From positions 59,554,721 to 59,618,720 of the forward strand of contig CM046854.1 of NCBI GenBank assembly GCA_025617745.1: 64,000 bases of DNA. Reading direction: 5' to 3'. Shown here one piece after another: positions 46,201 to 57,284 of this stretch. This DNA is from Heliocidaris erythrogramma. Its lineage: Eukaryota > Echinodermata > Echinoidea > Camarodonta > Echinometridae. The notes beneath the pieces are model-generated. The model was given only the letters and a program-made list of their open reading frames with translations, was not told where the DNA came from and did not search any database. The position numbers and the translations under genes were made by a program. How positions within the stretch are numbered: the stretch's first letter is position 1; each line of letters opens with the position of its first letter.

Positions 46201-46470
46201 ACAATCTTTATTTTTCAACAGAGGATTTAGTAAAAGTTCATTCAGGGTGTCCATAAAATTTTGAGTATTCGATTGTGGAGGTCGGTACAAAACACCCAGT
46301 ATTAAGTTTTTTCCTTTGGGGTTTCTGATTTCGACAAAAAGGGATTCCAAAATATCGTTGGATATAGTCATGTTACCTATAAGAGTATATTCATATTGTT
46401 GCGGTATGTAAAGCGCAACACCGCCACCCGGTCTACGAGTTCTGTTATTAACAATCAAATTGCCTCGTTG
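43243..46470 (-). mobile_element. 5'-truncated LINE with long intact frame
   Basis: The poly(A)-like tail is at 43243-43275 on the minus strand (A-rich, AATAAATAAA). About 500 bp of 3' UTR precedes it, and the 5' edge is near 46470. The related repeat at 60985-61250 runs straight through the insertion point (…cttcaatccagattgcctcattg…), so both borders are well placed. Any target duplication is only about 4-6 bp. Confidence 0.85.
43777..46458 (-). CDS. LINE ORF2: endonuclease (N-truncated) and reverse transcriptase
   Basis: 893 codons without a stop. The first part is the C-terminal two thirds of an APE-like endonuclease (RRPGGGVALYIP, LGVLYRPPQSN, FFMGDFNFNL, LSDLSDHFPIFV). The RT follows with KKSPGFDGIPNFLLKK, NYRPISLLTSLSKILEK, QFGFRENHST, IFLDFSKAFDTINH, GVPQGSLLGPLLF and the catalytic FADDSNIFFS (about 44590). 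The end has LFPYINYGIIAWG, LQKKALRIIF and YWNSLPHDFKES. The first catalytic Glu region of the endonuclease is missing because of 5' truncation. CR1/Jockey-group. The intact frame suggests recent insertion. Confidence 0.87.
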   Translation of the reverse strand: MIVNNRTRRPGGGVALYIPQQYEYTLIGNMTISNDILESLFVEIRNPKGKNLILGVLYRPPQSNTQNFMDTLNELLLNPLLKNKDCFFMGDFNFNLANCNNTSQEFLEIFLSNSFLPLITKPTRVTDNSATIIDNIFSNITSPTPKAGVILSDLSDHFPIFVKFRTNKLVSKETFNTPYRKINDENITHLINDLGSTDWSTVFDSSDVDVAYDYFIAKLTFSLDTHIPLITNRKSNYKKIPIHPWITKSLLRSINRKNNLYYRYISKPSDVSRSKYTSYKNTLTSLLRIAKKEYYTSQLNMYKNDTKNTWKIINGALNKKKKSSSITKIKTSNTLTDDNNIIAGKFNSYFSQVGNNLAKEVPQANKSFNDFLDNPNPNSMFFNPTNTSEIINIVSNLQNKKSPGFDGIPNFLLKKIIIAIVDPLVHIFNISLNTGRVPNKMKIAKVIPLFKKGDSQLVSNYRPISLLTSLSKILEKIVHTRTTHFFKQHNIFSNSQFGFRENHSTSHAILSFIDKVTTSIDKGCHTVGIFLDFSKAFDTINHDILLHKLCHYGVRGKALEWFRSYLTNRTQFVSVNNCNSSTLPITCGVPQGSLLGPLLFITYINDIQKSSNLLSFILFADDSNIFFSHTDVNQLITIVNSELTYVTDWIKSNKLSLNLQKTNYMLFSNKINSLPGSIHFDNHVLDNVSITRFLGVLIDNKLSWKPHIDSTCQTISRNIGIINKLKHFLPSRTLLTLYFTLIFPYINYGIIAWGCAIKTQLNRILLLQKKALRIIFQTQFRSHTDILFFENNILKVNDIYLFQLGQFMYKLSKDYLPAIFSDMFRKNTSIHNYPTRQRNYYHLPLTRTLFAKNSFVYSGSAYWNSLPHDFKESPSINAFKRMLKKMLICQYSQ

Positions 46471-47200
46471 ACGCTAGATATTTTTTCAGGGTCCGTGTTT
46501 GCTCACGCTCGAGTTTAGAGTCGAGGCAATTAAGATTAGAAAAATATTTTGATGTTGAATATTTACATTATGATACTGGCTAAGGTTCTGACATGCAGCC
46601 CAACCCCCCCCCCCCCCCCCCCGGAACTACGCCACTGTTGAACACAATTTAATATCCTGGGATAGGTTTAAACTTGTGGTGTGGTCAACACTGTCCTATC
46701 TTCAGACCTACTGAAGGTAATCATCTGATTTTACATCAAAACTTTACATTCTAATGTCGCATATTTACATTATGATATTGAATAGGATTCTGACATGAGC
46801 GTAATTACATGAATTATGTTGAGGTGCAACCTATGTAGCAAAAAAGAACCATTCGACCCTTATTTAGGATGTTCGCTCGGAGAAGGAAAATTTATACTTG
46901 TCTTCATATATGTTTAATGGGGTCAATTATTCTTGGTCACTTTTAATACAAATATCAACAGACATGTCGCCAGTTATTACATATAGAGATAATACTACCT
47001 CCTCCTTGCTGGCTAAGAAGTAATTTTCCTATGTGTTCCTGTTGGCGATGGCATAACGGGGTTATGGGGGCATGGTTTTACCCGATAGATGAAATGCAAA
47101 GGTGCAGGCCGATCGAGTTGGGATGTACTTTTTTGTTTGCCTCGTTAGAGGATTTATTTTACATGCAAAGCTCTAAACTCAATTCATACGAAAGTGACAC
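46471..47200. repeat. Dispersed repeat R1 (right part of the LINE target)
   Basis: 43140-43242 plus 46471-47200 match 60985-61760 in order (gatattttttcagggtcc, cgaggcaattaagattag, poly(C), gctacgccact, cctgttggcgatggcataac). The 3.2 kb LINE splits this copy. Confidence 0.75.
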
Positions 47201-49820
47201 GAAAGGTAACTACAAAAAATGAAATTGACACTCACATATCTGTATTACATTTTCCAAAAAATTCAACAAATCCTTCAACTAATCCTTCGGTAATAAAGTC
47301 ATATTTTCTTTTTTGCATTCTTTCCCATCTGCTCCTTATATTTCTTTTTTTTTCTGATTTCCCTTTCAAACATATATAAATGACACAAAAGGTAACTACA
47401 GAAATTGATATTGACTTGCATATATCAGTATCAAATTTTCAAATAAGCATCAACAATTCCTTTTGTAAGCCATCTTTTGTTTGTATTTCTTTCTGCTATA
47501 TTCAGTTGCTGACTCGAGTCACGCGACTCGAGTCACTATTTTGCTTACTTGCGACTTGACTTGCTATATGCTCGAATGACTTGCGACTTGACTTCGACTT
47601 GCAACAAAATACTTGACTTGACTTGAATTTTTTCAAGACACGTACCGTAAACATTTTGATACGTGCAAAACGGGGCTGGGGTAAAAAAAAGCCACGTTTT
47701 CGCGTTATTATCATGTGCAGACCTATCATTATACTGTACACTGTATTGCGAGTAGGTGGTACAGACCATAACTCTATGGTACTATAATGAGACCACATCG
47801 AGCACGACTCTCTGACAAAATGCTGTCCAATTTGATTTTTCTGAAGTGTAATAATTTGTATATGAAGAGCAACTAAAACTGCCGGGCCAGTAAGTGGAAA
47901 GGATCAGGTCTGCAGAAGTAAGTGATTTCCAATCTTCACAACTATTGCCAATTTAAAGATTCACTGATTATTTCACATTCAAAAAATCTTGAGAGCTTTT
48001 AAAAAATAACGAACTATGACAAATAAGTGTTCATAAGTTGCAGAGCAATTTTAGAATTTTCTCTTTTTTAATACACAATTCCAATTTTTGAGAAGTTAAA
48101 TCAAGAGTTTCTCTTAACCCTAAAATGCCAAAGCTATTTCGAGGCTTTGGCACAGATGTAAAACTGTTTAAGCTCTGTAGGTGAAGAATCACTGTTCCTC
48201 ATGGCAGTGCCCACGGTGACCCTATTTTATTTTATTTATTTATTTATATCATTTATTTATTTTTATTTGTTTATTTATTTTTTTCATTTTTTTTTTTTTT
48301 TTTTTTTTTTGGGGGGGGGGGGTCTACGCCGATAATTCACATTTACATCTTCGTTAAGGCACACAATCGGATTTAGACCATACTTGGTCGGAATGACCTC
48401 CAGGGGAAGTGGATTGAAGGTTCCTCAAATGGTACACCTCCTCCCCCCCCCCCCCCCCCCCTCGTCACATCTGCCCTAGGGACCCAGGGTAAGGGCCCCC
48501 AAAGGCCCAAGCTTTATTTATTTAAAACACACCGATACCTTTATACGTGTATGCAAATAATTAAAGTTGTTCAGAGGGTGGTCCCATTGGGTTCCATAGG
48601 GGAATGGCACGTGGGGGTGGGGGGGGGGGGTGGAGAAGAGAGGCAAGGGGAAAATAACATTGTCATTTTTACTCGAAAAAATGACAAATAAACACTAAAG
48701 AGTTTGTAGCTGATGATATTCCATATCCATTTATTAAATATGAAAATTAATCTAAAAAGAAAAAGACAAGAAAGTGTATCTGTAAGCTCATAATAATAGC
48801 TTTAAGGTACAATGAAAATGTATAATGGTATTTTAAACAGATTAAAGATTTACTCATTCAGTCATAAATTCGACCAAAGTACATTTCTAACTTCAGTAAA
48901 TTTTACCGAACATGTTTTTATTATATATTATTTATTTATTTATTAAATCATATTTATACATCCTAACGATCAGATAAACAAACTGTTTTTAAGGTCCTGT
49001 ACAATAACAATAATTATAAGAATTACAGAGATCAGAAAATCCAGTTCAAAATAATAATATTACATAGCTTTGCCCAGTAAAGTTAACATATTGTTAAAAG
49101 CAATACTAGTAACCTAATTTTAAAAAAATATGCAAAAATCTGTTTTCTTGTTAAGTCAATCCTATGTTTCATCTTTACCAAAACCCATTAAAACAATGTT
49201 TCTCATTTGAACTATTATGACTACATGACTTATATACTGTGCTGTGGTAGTTGAATAAAAATAGGTGTACATTGCACAAAACAAAAAACATACACATTGT
49301 ACAATGTAGACTTGTGCAGTATATTGCGAATTGAATAAAACAATTTTTGATACAATTTACATACATGTACCTTTTAGGCTGTGACAACTTGTAACGTGGC
49401 ATTTTTTTTATCACACTACTAATGAACGATTACTGAAAACTAACAAGATTCAAATATGACTATGACCATTGACCACCAGTATCAAGATTCATGTAGTTCA
49501 GCTCCATATGCATGCTAACCATGCAAATTATAGGAAGTGCGCTCGCACCTCGGAAGGTTGCCCCACTGAATGCTCCTGTAATTTCGTCTTTTTATTGGAC
49601 TTGCCTCATCTAACACTATGTAATGCAATCTTGCTTTACCATTCAAGACTGCACAGGGCGAATTTTGAGGACTATCATCATTGTAGAATGTTACTAGCTG
49701 ACTGATGATTGACAGATGATGTCATTGTAGGAATGAGATCTGAAGCTGTTTTTTAGGGTGGAGCTTAGGAGGTTGGAAAAATATTTCAACAAATATTTAA
49801 AAATCTATGAAATATATTTA
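47200..49820. other. Non-coding, repeat-rich stretch
   Basis: Includes gactcgagtcacgcgactcg and repeated acttgcgacttgactt words at 47512-47640 (probable DNA-transposon end), a T/G homopolymer region at 48230-48320, and poly(C) at 48443-48461. No exon recognised. Confidence 0.5.
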
Positions 49821-49825
49821 GATGT

Positions 49826-50585
49826 TTGAATAACAAAATATTAGTTGGATGCAATATTCCTTCACATCAACAGCACAAAACTTTGGGTTACATGAATTAT
49901 ATGATCTTCAAACAAGATTTTGGTTTTGAGAACTATTTGGTGAAATTAGATTTTGCAGATAGTAAACTCTGTAAATATCGTTGTGGGAATCATAGATTGC
50001 CTGTTGCTAATGGTCGTTACCTCCCAAACCAGGTGCTGCAATGTTGTACCTTATGTGACTTACATGAGCCAGGTGATGAGTTTCATTTTGTGTTTAATTG
50101 TCCAGTTCTTGAAAACGAAAGGAAAGCTTTAATTAAAAGGTATTATCTTGTCAGGCCTAATGTTTTTAAAATGTTCAAGTTGTTTAGTATGAGAAATACC
50201 AAAGACTTGAAAAACCTTTCAAGGTTCTGTAAATTAATTATGTCCAAGTTTTAATGTCATCTGTAATGTTGTTGATTTTAGTAGTTATAGTCTTGTATTA
50301 CAACATTACCTCATATTTTGTTGGATTGCGCCCATAGGCGCTCAGAAGGGTGCGTATAGCTTTTGCTACCCTCTGGGTGTAGGTTGGCTAATATACATGT
50401 ACTTCATTTTGTGACAATTGTTACCTGTACATATTTTCATTATTCCCAGTATGTATTCTCATGTTTTTGTTTGTTTGTATATTTTCTTATGCCAAATATT
50501 GTCGTTTTATTATAACCTGTTTGTATATCTTCCATGCACCCAGGAGGGGCCGTCAGAAATAAAAATCATTATCATTGTCATTGTT
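49826..50585 (+). pseudogene. LINE C-terminal fragment with zinc-binding motif
   Basis: An open frame to 50254 encodes LCKYRCGNHRLPVANGRY, then CTLCDLHEPGDEFHFVFNC, the cysteine/histidine motif common at the C-terminus of several animal LINE polyproteins. The 3' UTR runs to a tail near 50585 (aaataaaaatcattatcatt). The polymerase is absent. Confidence 0.65.
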
Positions 50586-50659
50586 GCATTTGGTTGCAGG
50601 GGCCCTTTAAAGTACACAATTGCTGAAGTGTCAGGGGGTTTATTAACTCTCATTACAAT

Positions 50660-51780
50660 ATGTCTTTCTTACAAAAGAGGAAGAAGATTAAGATTTTGCC
50701 ACTTCTGTTTAAGCAAATATAAGTCATAAATTTCTTTCATGTTTAGCTGTGAACCTAGAGCTTATAGACGTCAAGTTTCATGAATACGAGACAGATTCTT
50801 GATCATCTGTAAATCCTTTATGAATCTTTTAGGAATTGAACAGTCCATTCAAATTTAACTAAAAATTTGTTGGCCCCACCTTCGTACTAACCTACTTGTT
50901 AATCGACATGGAATCATACAGAACACTCAGATTTGAACTTTGAAAGGGCTTTATGTTTGAAATGCGTTCTTGAACACAATCCTAGAGTCATGAATAGCAA
51001 TTCCTTTATCGTGATGATAACGAGGCTGTCATAAATTTCTTGTTACGGTTATGACAAAGAGATGACTGAACAACTCACATGCATGTTTAGTCAAAATAGG
51101 TAACCCGTGACTCCTATTTTAGAGCGCGGTTCATAACACCTGTATTGATATTGATGTAGGCCCTAATTACGCGTCGGAAGCTTCAAGATCAAAATATTGC
51201 AATGTCGCATATTTACACTATGACTCTGGAATGTGGATAGGATTCTGATGTGAGCCATTGAGACACTTTTCGGAAGATTGAAGAGAAAGATTTCCAACTG
51301 AATTTAACTCCCATCAAGCCCTTCCCGGGTAAACAGTGCCTGTCATAAAATTCATGAAAACATATATGTAAGAATCAAAAGAAAGGAAGGTAAAATACAA
51401 ACAAAAAAAGGAAGAAGAGGGGGAAGAATAAGGAAGAGAGAGAGAAAGAGAGAGAAAAAAGTAAACTTCTGTTTTATCTTTAATTTTTCGAAATTTTTTG
51501 CAAAGGTTGAAAAAATGTCTTCACCGGGAATTATTTCCACGAGAGTTGCCAAAGCTGTATAATTTATTTCCTTACAATTGTTTATAATTATTCTAATGTA
51601 TACATGTATCTCAAAGCGTTCGGTTGGATCCAGCTGAGGCATGCGGCCCGACAAAGGAATTAATTAATGAGGTTGAAGATTTGTGAAACTGTCGGTCAAT
51701 TGAATGTGGTGTCGCCTAAACCACTGGCCCGTCTTCATGCGTCTCCTCCCCCCCCCCCCCCCCCCCCCCCCCCGGCGACC
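50660..51780. repeat. Dispersed repeat R2, copy 1
   Basis: Similar in order to 57285-58045 and 61793-62690: acaaaagaggaagaagatta, cgtcaagtttcatgaatacg, cttcgtactaacct, gacaaagagatgactgaaca, agagcgcggttcataaca and the A/G-rich aaaggaag block. The end at 51600-51780 joins the 'gtgtcgccgaaaccac' repeat and a 27-base C run. Confidence 0.75.
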
Positions 51781-52116
51781 GCCGTGAAAACCGTGTGTGT
51801 CTGTGGATATGGGTACAAAAGACAGGTTTTAAGCATTCATGTAGTGGATTGTGTGCCACACTGGTTCTTTTCTACTATAAAAAATTACATATGATCCCAT
51901 AAGCGCTGACAATAGCATCTCTGAGTTCAGTGTACTTGACTTTAATATTGCACAGTTCAATGATACGTTTCCGTCTGGATTTATTTTCTGGAGTGATTAG
52001 ACGCCTTGAACCAATTTCAAGACAAATCAATTTTGGGCGCCACCCAACCGTCAGGAGATCATGGATAAGCCCGGCATACCGGTCTTCCTTCCTGTTGTGT
52101 GCGTCACGTATATTGA

Positions 52117-52117
<1 letters not shown>

Positions 52118-52168
<51 letters not shown>
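52118..52168. repeat. TA microsatellite
   Basis: About 25 TA dinucleotides before the tRNA-like repeat. Confidence 0.95.
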
Positions 52169-52171
<3 letters not shown>

Positions 52172-52173
<2 letters not shown>

Positions 52174-52330
52174 AATAAGTCATAAAGAAATGTGAGAAAA
52201 TTACAATGCCCCGACCGGGATTCGAACCCGGGACCCTGGATTACACGACCAGTGCTCTACCAACTGAGCTATCCGGGCTCCTGTCGAAGCAAAGTAACAA
52301 TCTCACATATAGCCCCTCTCTTTCCATCGA
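52172..52330 (-). mobile_element. tRNA-Thr-like repeat unit, copy 1
   Basis: 52207-52278 on the minus strand folds as a tRNA: GCCCGGA acceptor strand, D arm GCTC..GAGC, anticodon TGT, T arm CCGGGTTCGAATCCCGG. Position 33 is G in place of U and one acceptor pair is mismatched, so it is probably not a working tRNA. The same flanks on both sides occur in the hairpin at 52456-52763, so the tRNA is in the middle of a repeat unit. Confidence 0.7.
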
Positions 52331-52455
52331 GCGTAGGGGTATATCCATACCAATTCCATGCGTACGCTATAATGGCCTACCAATGAGACAGGTCTTCCCT
52401 CTAAAGTCGGGCAAATCCATGCCAACGAATTTCTATAGAGGACAATTTGAATTTG

Positions 52456-52763
52456 TAATTAAATATCATAATTGATAGGATTGAAGTAAATTGAATAAGT
52501 CATAAAGAAATGTGAGAAAATTACAATGCCCCGACCGACAACTGAGCTATCCGGGCTCCCGTCGAAGCAAAGTAACAAGAGAGGGGCTATATGTGAGATT
52601 GTTACTTTGCTTCGACGGGAGCCCGGATATCTCAGTTGGTAGAGCACTGGTCATGTAATCCAGGGTCCCGGGTTCGAATCCCGGTCGGGGCATTGTAATT
52701 TTCTCACATTTCTTTATGACTTATTCAATTTACTTCAATCCTATCAATTATGATATTTAATTA
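52456..52763. mobile_element. Large hairpin made of two inverted tRNA-Thr-like units
   Basis: Left arm 52456-52578 and right arm 52599-52763 pair along their whole length around a 20 nt loop. The right arm contains a complete tRNA-like sequence (52621-52692, anticodon TGT, base 33 A). The left arm has lost about 43 bp in the middle of its tRNA part, from T arm to anticodon. Confidence 0.85.
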
Positions 52764-52859
52764 TATATATGTGTGTGTGTGTGTGAACAAAGCCACCCCC
52801 CCCCCCCCCCCCCCCCCCCGCAGTTGTCTACTACAGAGATCGGGGATTCTCGTTGCCCG

Positions 52860-53430
52860 AAGCCTTTGCAATGGTATTACAGGCATTCGCTTGGATCCAG
52901 CTGAGGCATGAGGCTTGTCTTTGCTCAAAACTCACCTGCCCCGACACAGGAATTAATTGAAGATTTGTCAATATGTCGGTCAATAGACCTGTTTACTAAG
53001 TGATTCAAATTTATGGATGTTTCTCTCCTGGGGACCTCGTAACGAGGTATTCCATTAACCTGTTATTAATGAATGAACTACAATACTTGGAATCCAGTTT
53101 GCATACATTACTTGTTGCTATGTCTGACAAGCCTCTGGCAAGCTTTCAGGTTGTCAAGAACAACCTTTGTTTCAAAAGTATGCATAAAATTTGACTCACT
53201 TAGTAAACAGGTCTATTGAATCTGGTGTCGCCGAAACCACGGACCCGTCTCCGTGGTCTAGTGCACTGGCGTAAATCTTTAAAAATTTCTTTTCAAATGG
53301 GGGGCATGACCATTCATGGAGAACAAAGCCAACCCCCCGCAGTTGTCTACTACAGAGATCGGGGATTCTCGTTGCCCGAAGGCTTTGCAATAGTATTACA
53401 GGTTCATTGTCATGATTTGGTATATAATTA
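52860..53430. repeat. Dispersed repeat R3, copy with MITE
   Basis: Shares gcttggatccagctgaggc, ggtgtcgccgaaaccac, gtctagtgcactggcgtaaa and catgaccattcatggag with 55010-55250 and in part with 51620-51740. Confidence 0.7.
52985..53214. mobile_element. 230 bp MITE, copy 2
   Basis: Almost identical to copy 1. It is inserted in the 'gtcggtcaa/ttgaatctgg' repeat; the empty site is at 55113-55130. Confidence 0.85.
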
Positions 53431-54930
53431 ATGGCATGAATGATAACGGGTAATATCTCATTTAATACCTACGAGGCCCTACGTCACAATATTGCTACAT
53501 CTCATCTTCATAATATAGGTTTTCCCGCCAATTTTGAAACATTGCCATTCAATTTCGTGCTTCGTCACCCGTTTTCGTCAATTGTAATGTAATTCAAATT
53601 CGTCGGTCATTGTAGCTGTGCACGAGACATCAACATCAATTTCGTGTATTTGCATTAATTTTCGTCAAAGCTTCACTCAAAACCGTCTCGTAGATAAATA
53701 AAGACAAAACTCATGGGATGTAAGACAACCCCCATTTCTCTCTCTCTCTCTCTCTCTGTCGCTCTCTACTTACCCCAGTTGTTTCTTGTTTTTAACGTTT
53801 TAGCGTTTGAGCTAGCCAAAGTGTAGGTTGAAGTCATGAGGACTGAGGTAAGGTTGCGTTAGGATTCTGCTCAGAGGCTGATCCAGGATTTTTTTTTTAA
53901 AGGGAGCACACGATTCCGAAACAAGCGAAAAAGGGGGCAATATATTTTTGGATGTTTTTACTCTAGTATACTCTGACAAGCAAAATTAGTTATCACTTCA
54001 GAAGGGGGCACAATCCTGGAGTTACAAGTTGGGTTTCAAAAAAGGGCGCAGGCAACATCACCACCCCCCCCCCCCCCAAAAAAAAAAAAAATCCGGCAGT
54101 GGGTACTAACCAAGAATGGCTGATGTATGTATAATGTATTATTCAACTCTTTGCAGGAATGCAGAATCGTGGTAAAGGTAATTTGTATATATGTGTGTGT
54201 ATATATGTGTGTGTACTTTTTAAAAATAATAAATATTAAATATTTTCACTAAAAATCAAGCGTTGAGTGAATTCGCTACATTATGACGGTCAATTACTGG
54301 AAATTTAAAAAACAAGGTTAATTGTCTCTGAGCGAAGCTTCCGCTTACACCAGATATTATTCAGCTCTTTGCAGGAATTCTGTGGACCTCTCCCTGACCC
54401 CACTATACTTGCTCACCATGCAACTTAATTCACTATGAACGTAATATCGATGAAGCCTACTTAAAAGGTACTCCAGCCTATGATGATATGTCTGAAAGCA
54501 GTGAAATAAGGCGAATAAAAGTTTGAAAGAAATGGGACAAATGATAAGAAAGAAGGGGCGCTGGAAGGGTTCCAGTTTTCTGTTATGTTTTTTTTTTGGG
54601 GGGGGGGGCAGATAAAGGGGCCAACCACCATCAAACACTTACTAACTGCATACAGCCCTACCCCTCCCCCTCCCCTCCCCCTCTCCCTCCCCCTCTCCCT
54701 CCCCTCCCCCTCTCCCCAGTCGAACAAGCACATTTCCCCATTTTTAGAACGCCAATGCCTTAACTAGTGGTTAAGGCATTGACGTTCTAAGCCAAGGACC
54801 CGGGTTCGATTCCCGTGGAGACATTTTTTCATCATTTGCAAAAATTTCAAAAAAGCAGGACAGCTCTGGGAACTTCGATTTAAGTTACGCAACCAGTATT
54901 CTCTCATTTCCTTTCACATTGTATTTATGT
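53431..54930. other. Intergenic repeats
   Basis: A (CT)n tract at 53738-53757, poly(C)/poly(A) at 54064-54091, and a repeat at 54470-54745 shared with 58255-58415 (cttactaactgcata, ccctccccctc). 54770-54823 has a tRNA-like segment (agtggttaaggcattg, then ggacccgggttcgattcccg) that cannot fold as a full tRNA. No gene seen. Confidence 0.5.
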
Positions 54931-55255
54931 CCACGAGAGTTGCCAAAGCTGGTGTATATATTATTTCCTTATGTTTATGATTATTCTAATGTATACATGT
55001 ATCTCAAAAGCATTCGCTTGGATCCAGCTGAGGCATGAGGCTTGTCTTTTCTCAAAACTCACCTGCCCCCGACACAGGAATTAATTAATAAGGTTGAAGA
55101 TTTGTCAATATGTCGGTCAATTGAATCTGGTGTCGCCGAAACCACGGACCCTTCTCCGTGGTCTAGTGCACTGGCGTAAATCTGTAAGAATTTCTTTTCA
55201 AATGGGGGGCATGACCATTCATGGAGAACAAAGCCACCCCCCCCCCCCCTCAACC
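54931..55255. repeat. Dispersed repeat R3, intact copy
   Basis: Uninterrupted version of the sequence at 52860-53330, giving the empty site for the 230 bp MITE. Confidence 0.7.
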
Positions 55256-55442
55256 TTTGCAAAAAATTCGAAAAGGGACGACAGCTCTGGGGAACTTTGA
55301 TTTAAAGGGATACTCAACCGCAGATTGTGGACGTTTTTATGCCGCGAGAGGGCACGCGTGATCGTTACCTGATCATGCCGGGAGCCAACTTCGAACAGGC
55401 TGTTCGCTGCGCAACATGCACGCTCCGCTTGAGCTCGAGCTT

Positions 55443-55883
55443 AAAGTTGCACTTTAAGGTAATATGAAGCATATTGTGTACATTTCCTATGCAAGTTAGC
55501 AAATGACCTTTTTTAAATTATGTAATTCTCAGGAATTTCTTCAGGTACAATATGCTTCCCTATTAAACTGTATGCTCATGAAAAGAAAGAGATAGAGAAA
55601 TATGCAATAAACCATGCTTAAAAGTTCAGAATCATGAGTGATTGTTTGATTATTTGTGTAAAAGTCAATGCAAATCACTTAAGTGCAACTTTTTTTTCCA
55701 TGCATTTTGACATAAAATGCATTTTTTCACACCAATAATGATATCTGGTGGCAATGATATGCCATTCATGTTATGAGTAATAAAATTCCCTATCCATTCC
55801 CGTTTGAATTATGAAAATCGGTAAAATATTTTTTGAGATATATCCAAAAATGCTAGGGGGGAACTTACTTTTTTGGTTGAGTG
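55443..55883. mobile_element. Truncated copy of the 634 bp element
   Basis: Matches 31246-31683 with few changes, including the right inverted repeat and its TTTTGGTTGAGTG end. The left inverted repeat is missing. Confidence 0.85.
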
Positions 55884-56019
55884 TATATGTATGCAGCAAT
55901 GGAAATACCCACATGAGAATCTACCCGGGATAGCCCCCCCCCCCCCCCCCCCACCCTCCCCCTCCGGGTAGACCAACCCCAGGTCGATTAGGGAACTTTT
56001 TACATATGTTTCTGGCTAT

Positions 56020-56305
56020 TTAGTCAACCAAGGGTAGATAACACTTCCAATTATTTATATCACAGGTGTCCAAGATGTTTTAATTTATTGTCAACCCAGA
56101 TAAGTATTCGTTGCCATTTAGTCCACCCAGGGTAGATAAGAATCCCGATTGCCATTATCACCATCATCCTATACACTTTAGTTTATTGTCAACCCAGAGT
56201 TGCCTTTGTATCCTTTAAAGTCAACCCATGGTAGATAACAATTCCTACTGTCTTTATCACATGCATCCTAGACGTTTTAGTTTGTTGTCAACCCAGAGTA
56301 GTTTT
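56020..56305. repeat. Tandem repeat of about 96 bp, 2.7 units
   Basis: tttattgtcaacccaga recurs at about 56090, 56185 and 56283, and aggtagataaca-like words recur with the same spacing. Confidence 0.7.
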
Positions 56306-56435
56306 TTTTCATAATAATTTTAGTATAAATCCCCGTAACTTATATTCTGTATTTTGCACAAAGTTACACTTAAATACATGTGACCAGTTTATATTAATGA
56401 TAAGTTTATTTGAAAAACATGTGTTGTTTAGAACA

Positions 56436-56619
56436 AAATATACCCTGATGTTTGACTATGGGAATCTGAAAAAAAGCAATACCAGCAGTATGAATATATA
56501 AGTTAAATCAAGGAAGTACTAGGCAAGCTTGCCTAGTACTTCCTTGGTTTAACTTATATATTCATACTGCTGGTATTGCTTTTTTTCAGATTCCCATAGT
56601 CAAACATCAGGGTATATTT
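56436..56619. repeat. 184 bp near-perfect palindrome
   Basis: Two 92 bp arms meet at AGGCAAG/CTTGCCT (56527/56528) with no spacer and a single T/C difference. The right arm is part of the LINE fragment at 56554-56823. Confidence 0.9.
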
Positions 56620-56823
56620 ACTTCTTTTGACATTGATCATTAACACGATATTTTCCATTGACCGAAGGTCATTTCTCCAAAATAGATCTCTAAGATAAAT
56701 TACACTTATATCACACTGCCCAGTCCTTATAAAATAACGACTGATTATTGAACAATTATGTTTATTGTGCCAAATAATTTGATATAGTATTGAATCACAG
56801 TTGAACATGTTAACATCTTTCAC
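56554..56823 (-). pseudogene. L1/Tx1-like LINE fragment (post-RT segment)
   Basis: The minus-strand frame reads QIIWHNKHNCSIISRYFI, then TGQCDISVIYLRDLFW and LMFDYGNLKK. This resembles the 'W.N..I......F...W...GI..I.DL' segment between the RT and the zinc motif of L1/Tx1-like LINEs. No other part of the element is present; it ends in the palindrome. Confidence 0.6.
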
Positions 56824-57284
56824 AATGGTGAAAGTCCTTTAGTGAATCCCCATGCTTGTAATATCTCTTTGTAAAAGATGGGGATTTTCTTTTCATTTAT
56901 GACATGTATAATGTTGAACGTACGCATGCTATAATTACATTTTACTAACAAATAGAAAACGGCGGGGATGCAATAAAAAGAGTGTTTGTACTTCTCTTAA
57001 TACATCAGTGATCAATGGGGGCTCTTTTCGGGTAAATAACATCTAGGAAAGGCTTATTTCAAAAGTTTACTTGGTGATCTATACTTCCCTCCCTCTTTTA
57101 ACCTGCCAAGAGAAATTCCACAAGCTTTACAATCTTATATTTTTGCCCATTTAAATCTGTTCAGATTTTTTCATGCTCCACTGAATACGTATACAGCGGT
57201 GTGAATAGGAACAAAACGTGAAAAAATTGGGTTTTTTTGACGAAATTTTCAACGTGATAATGCTGGCTCATCTAAACCATTAAT

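Noticed and set aside
52207-52278. Functional tRNA-Thr gene
   Set aside because: Base 33 is not U in either full copy, there is an acceptor mismatch, and the sequence is part of a larger repeat.
54770-54823. Second tRNA gene (Leu/Ser-like)
   Set aside because: Only A-box-like and B-box-like words are present; the anticodon arm and acceptor stem do not form.
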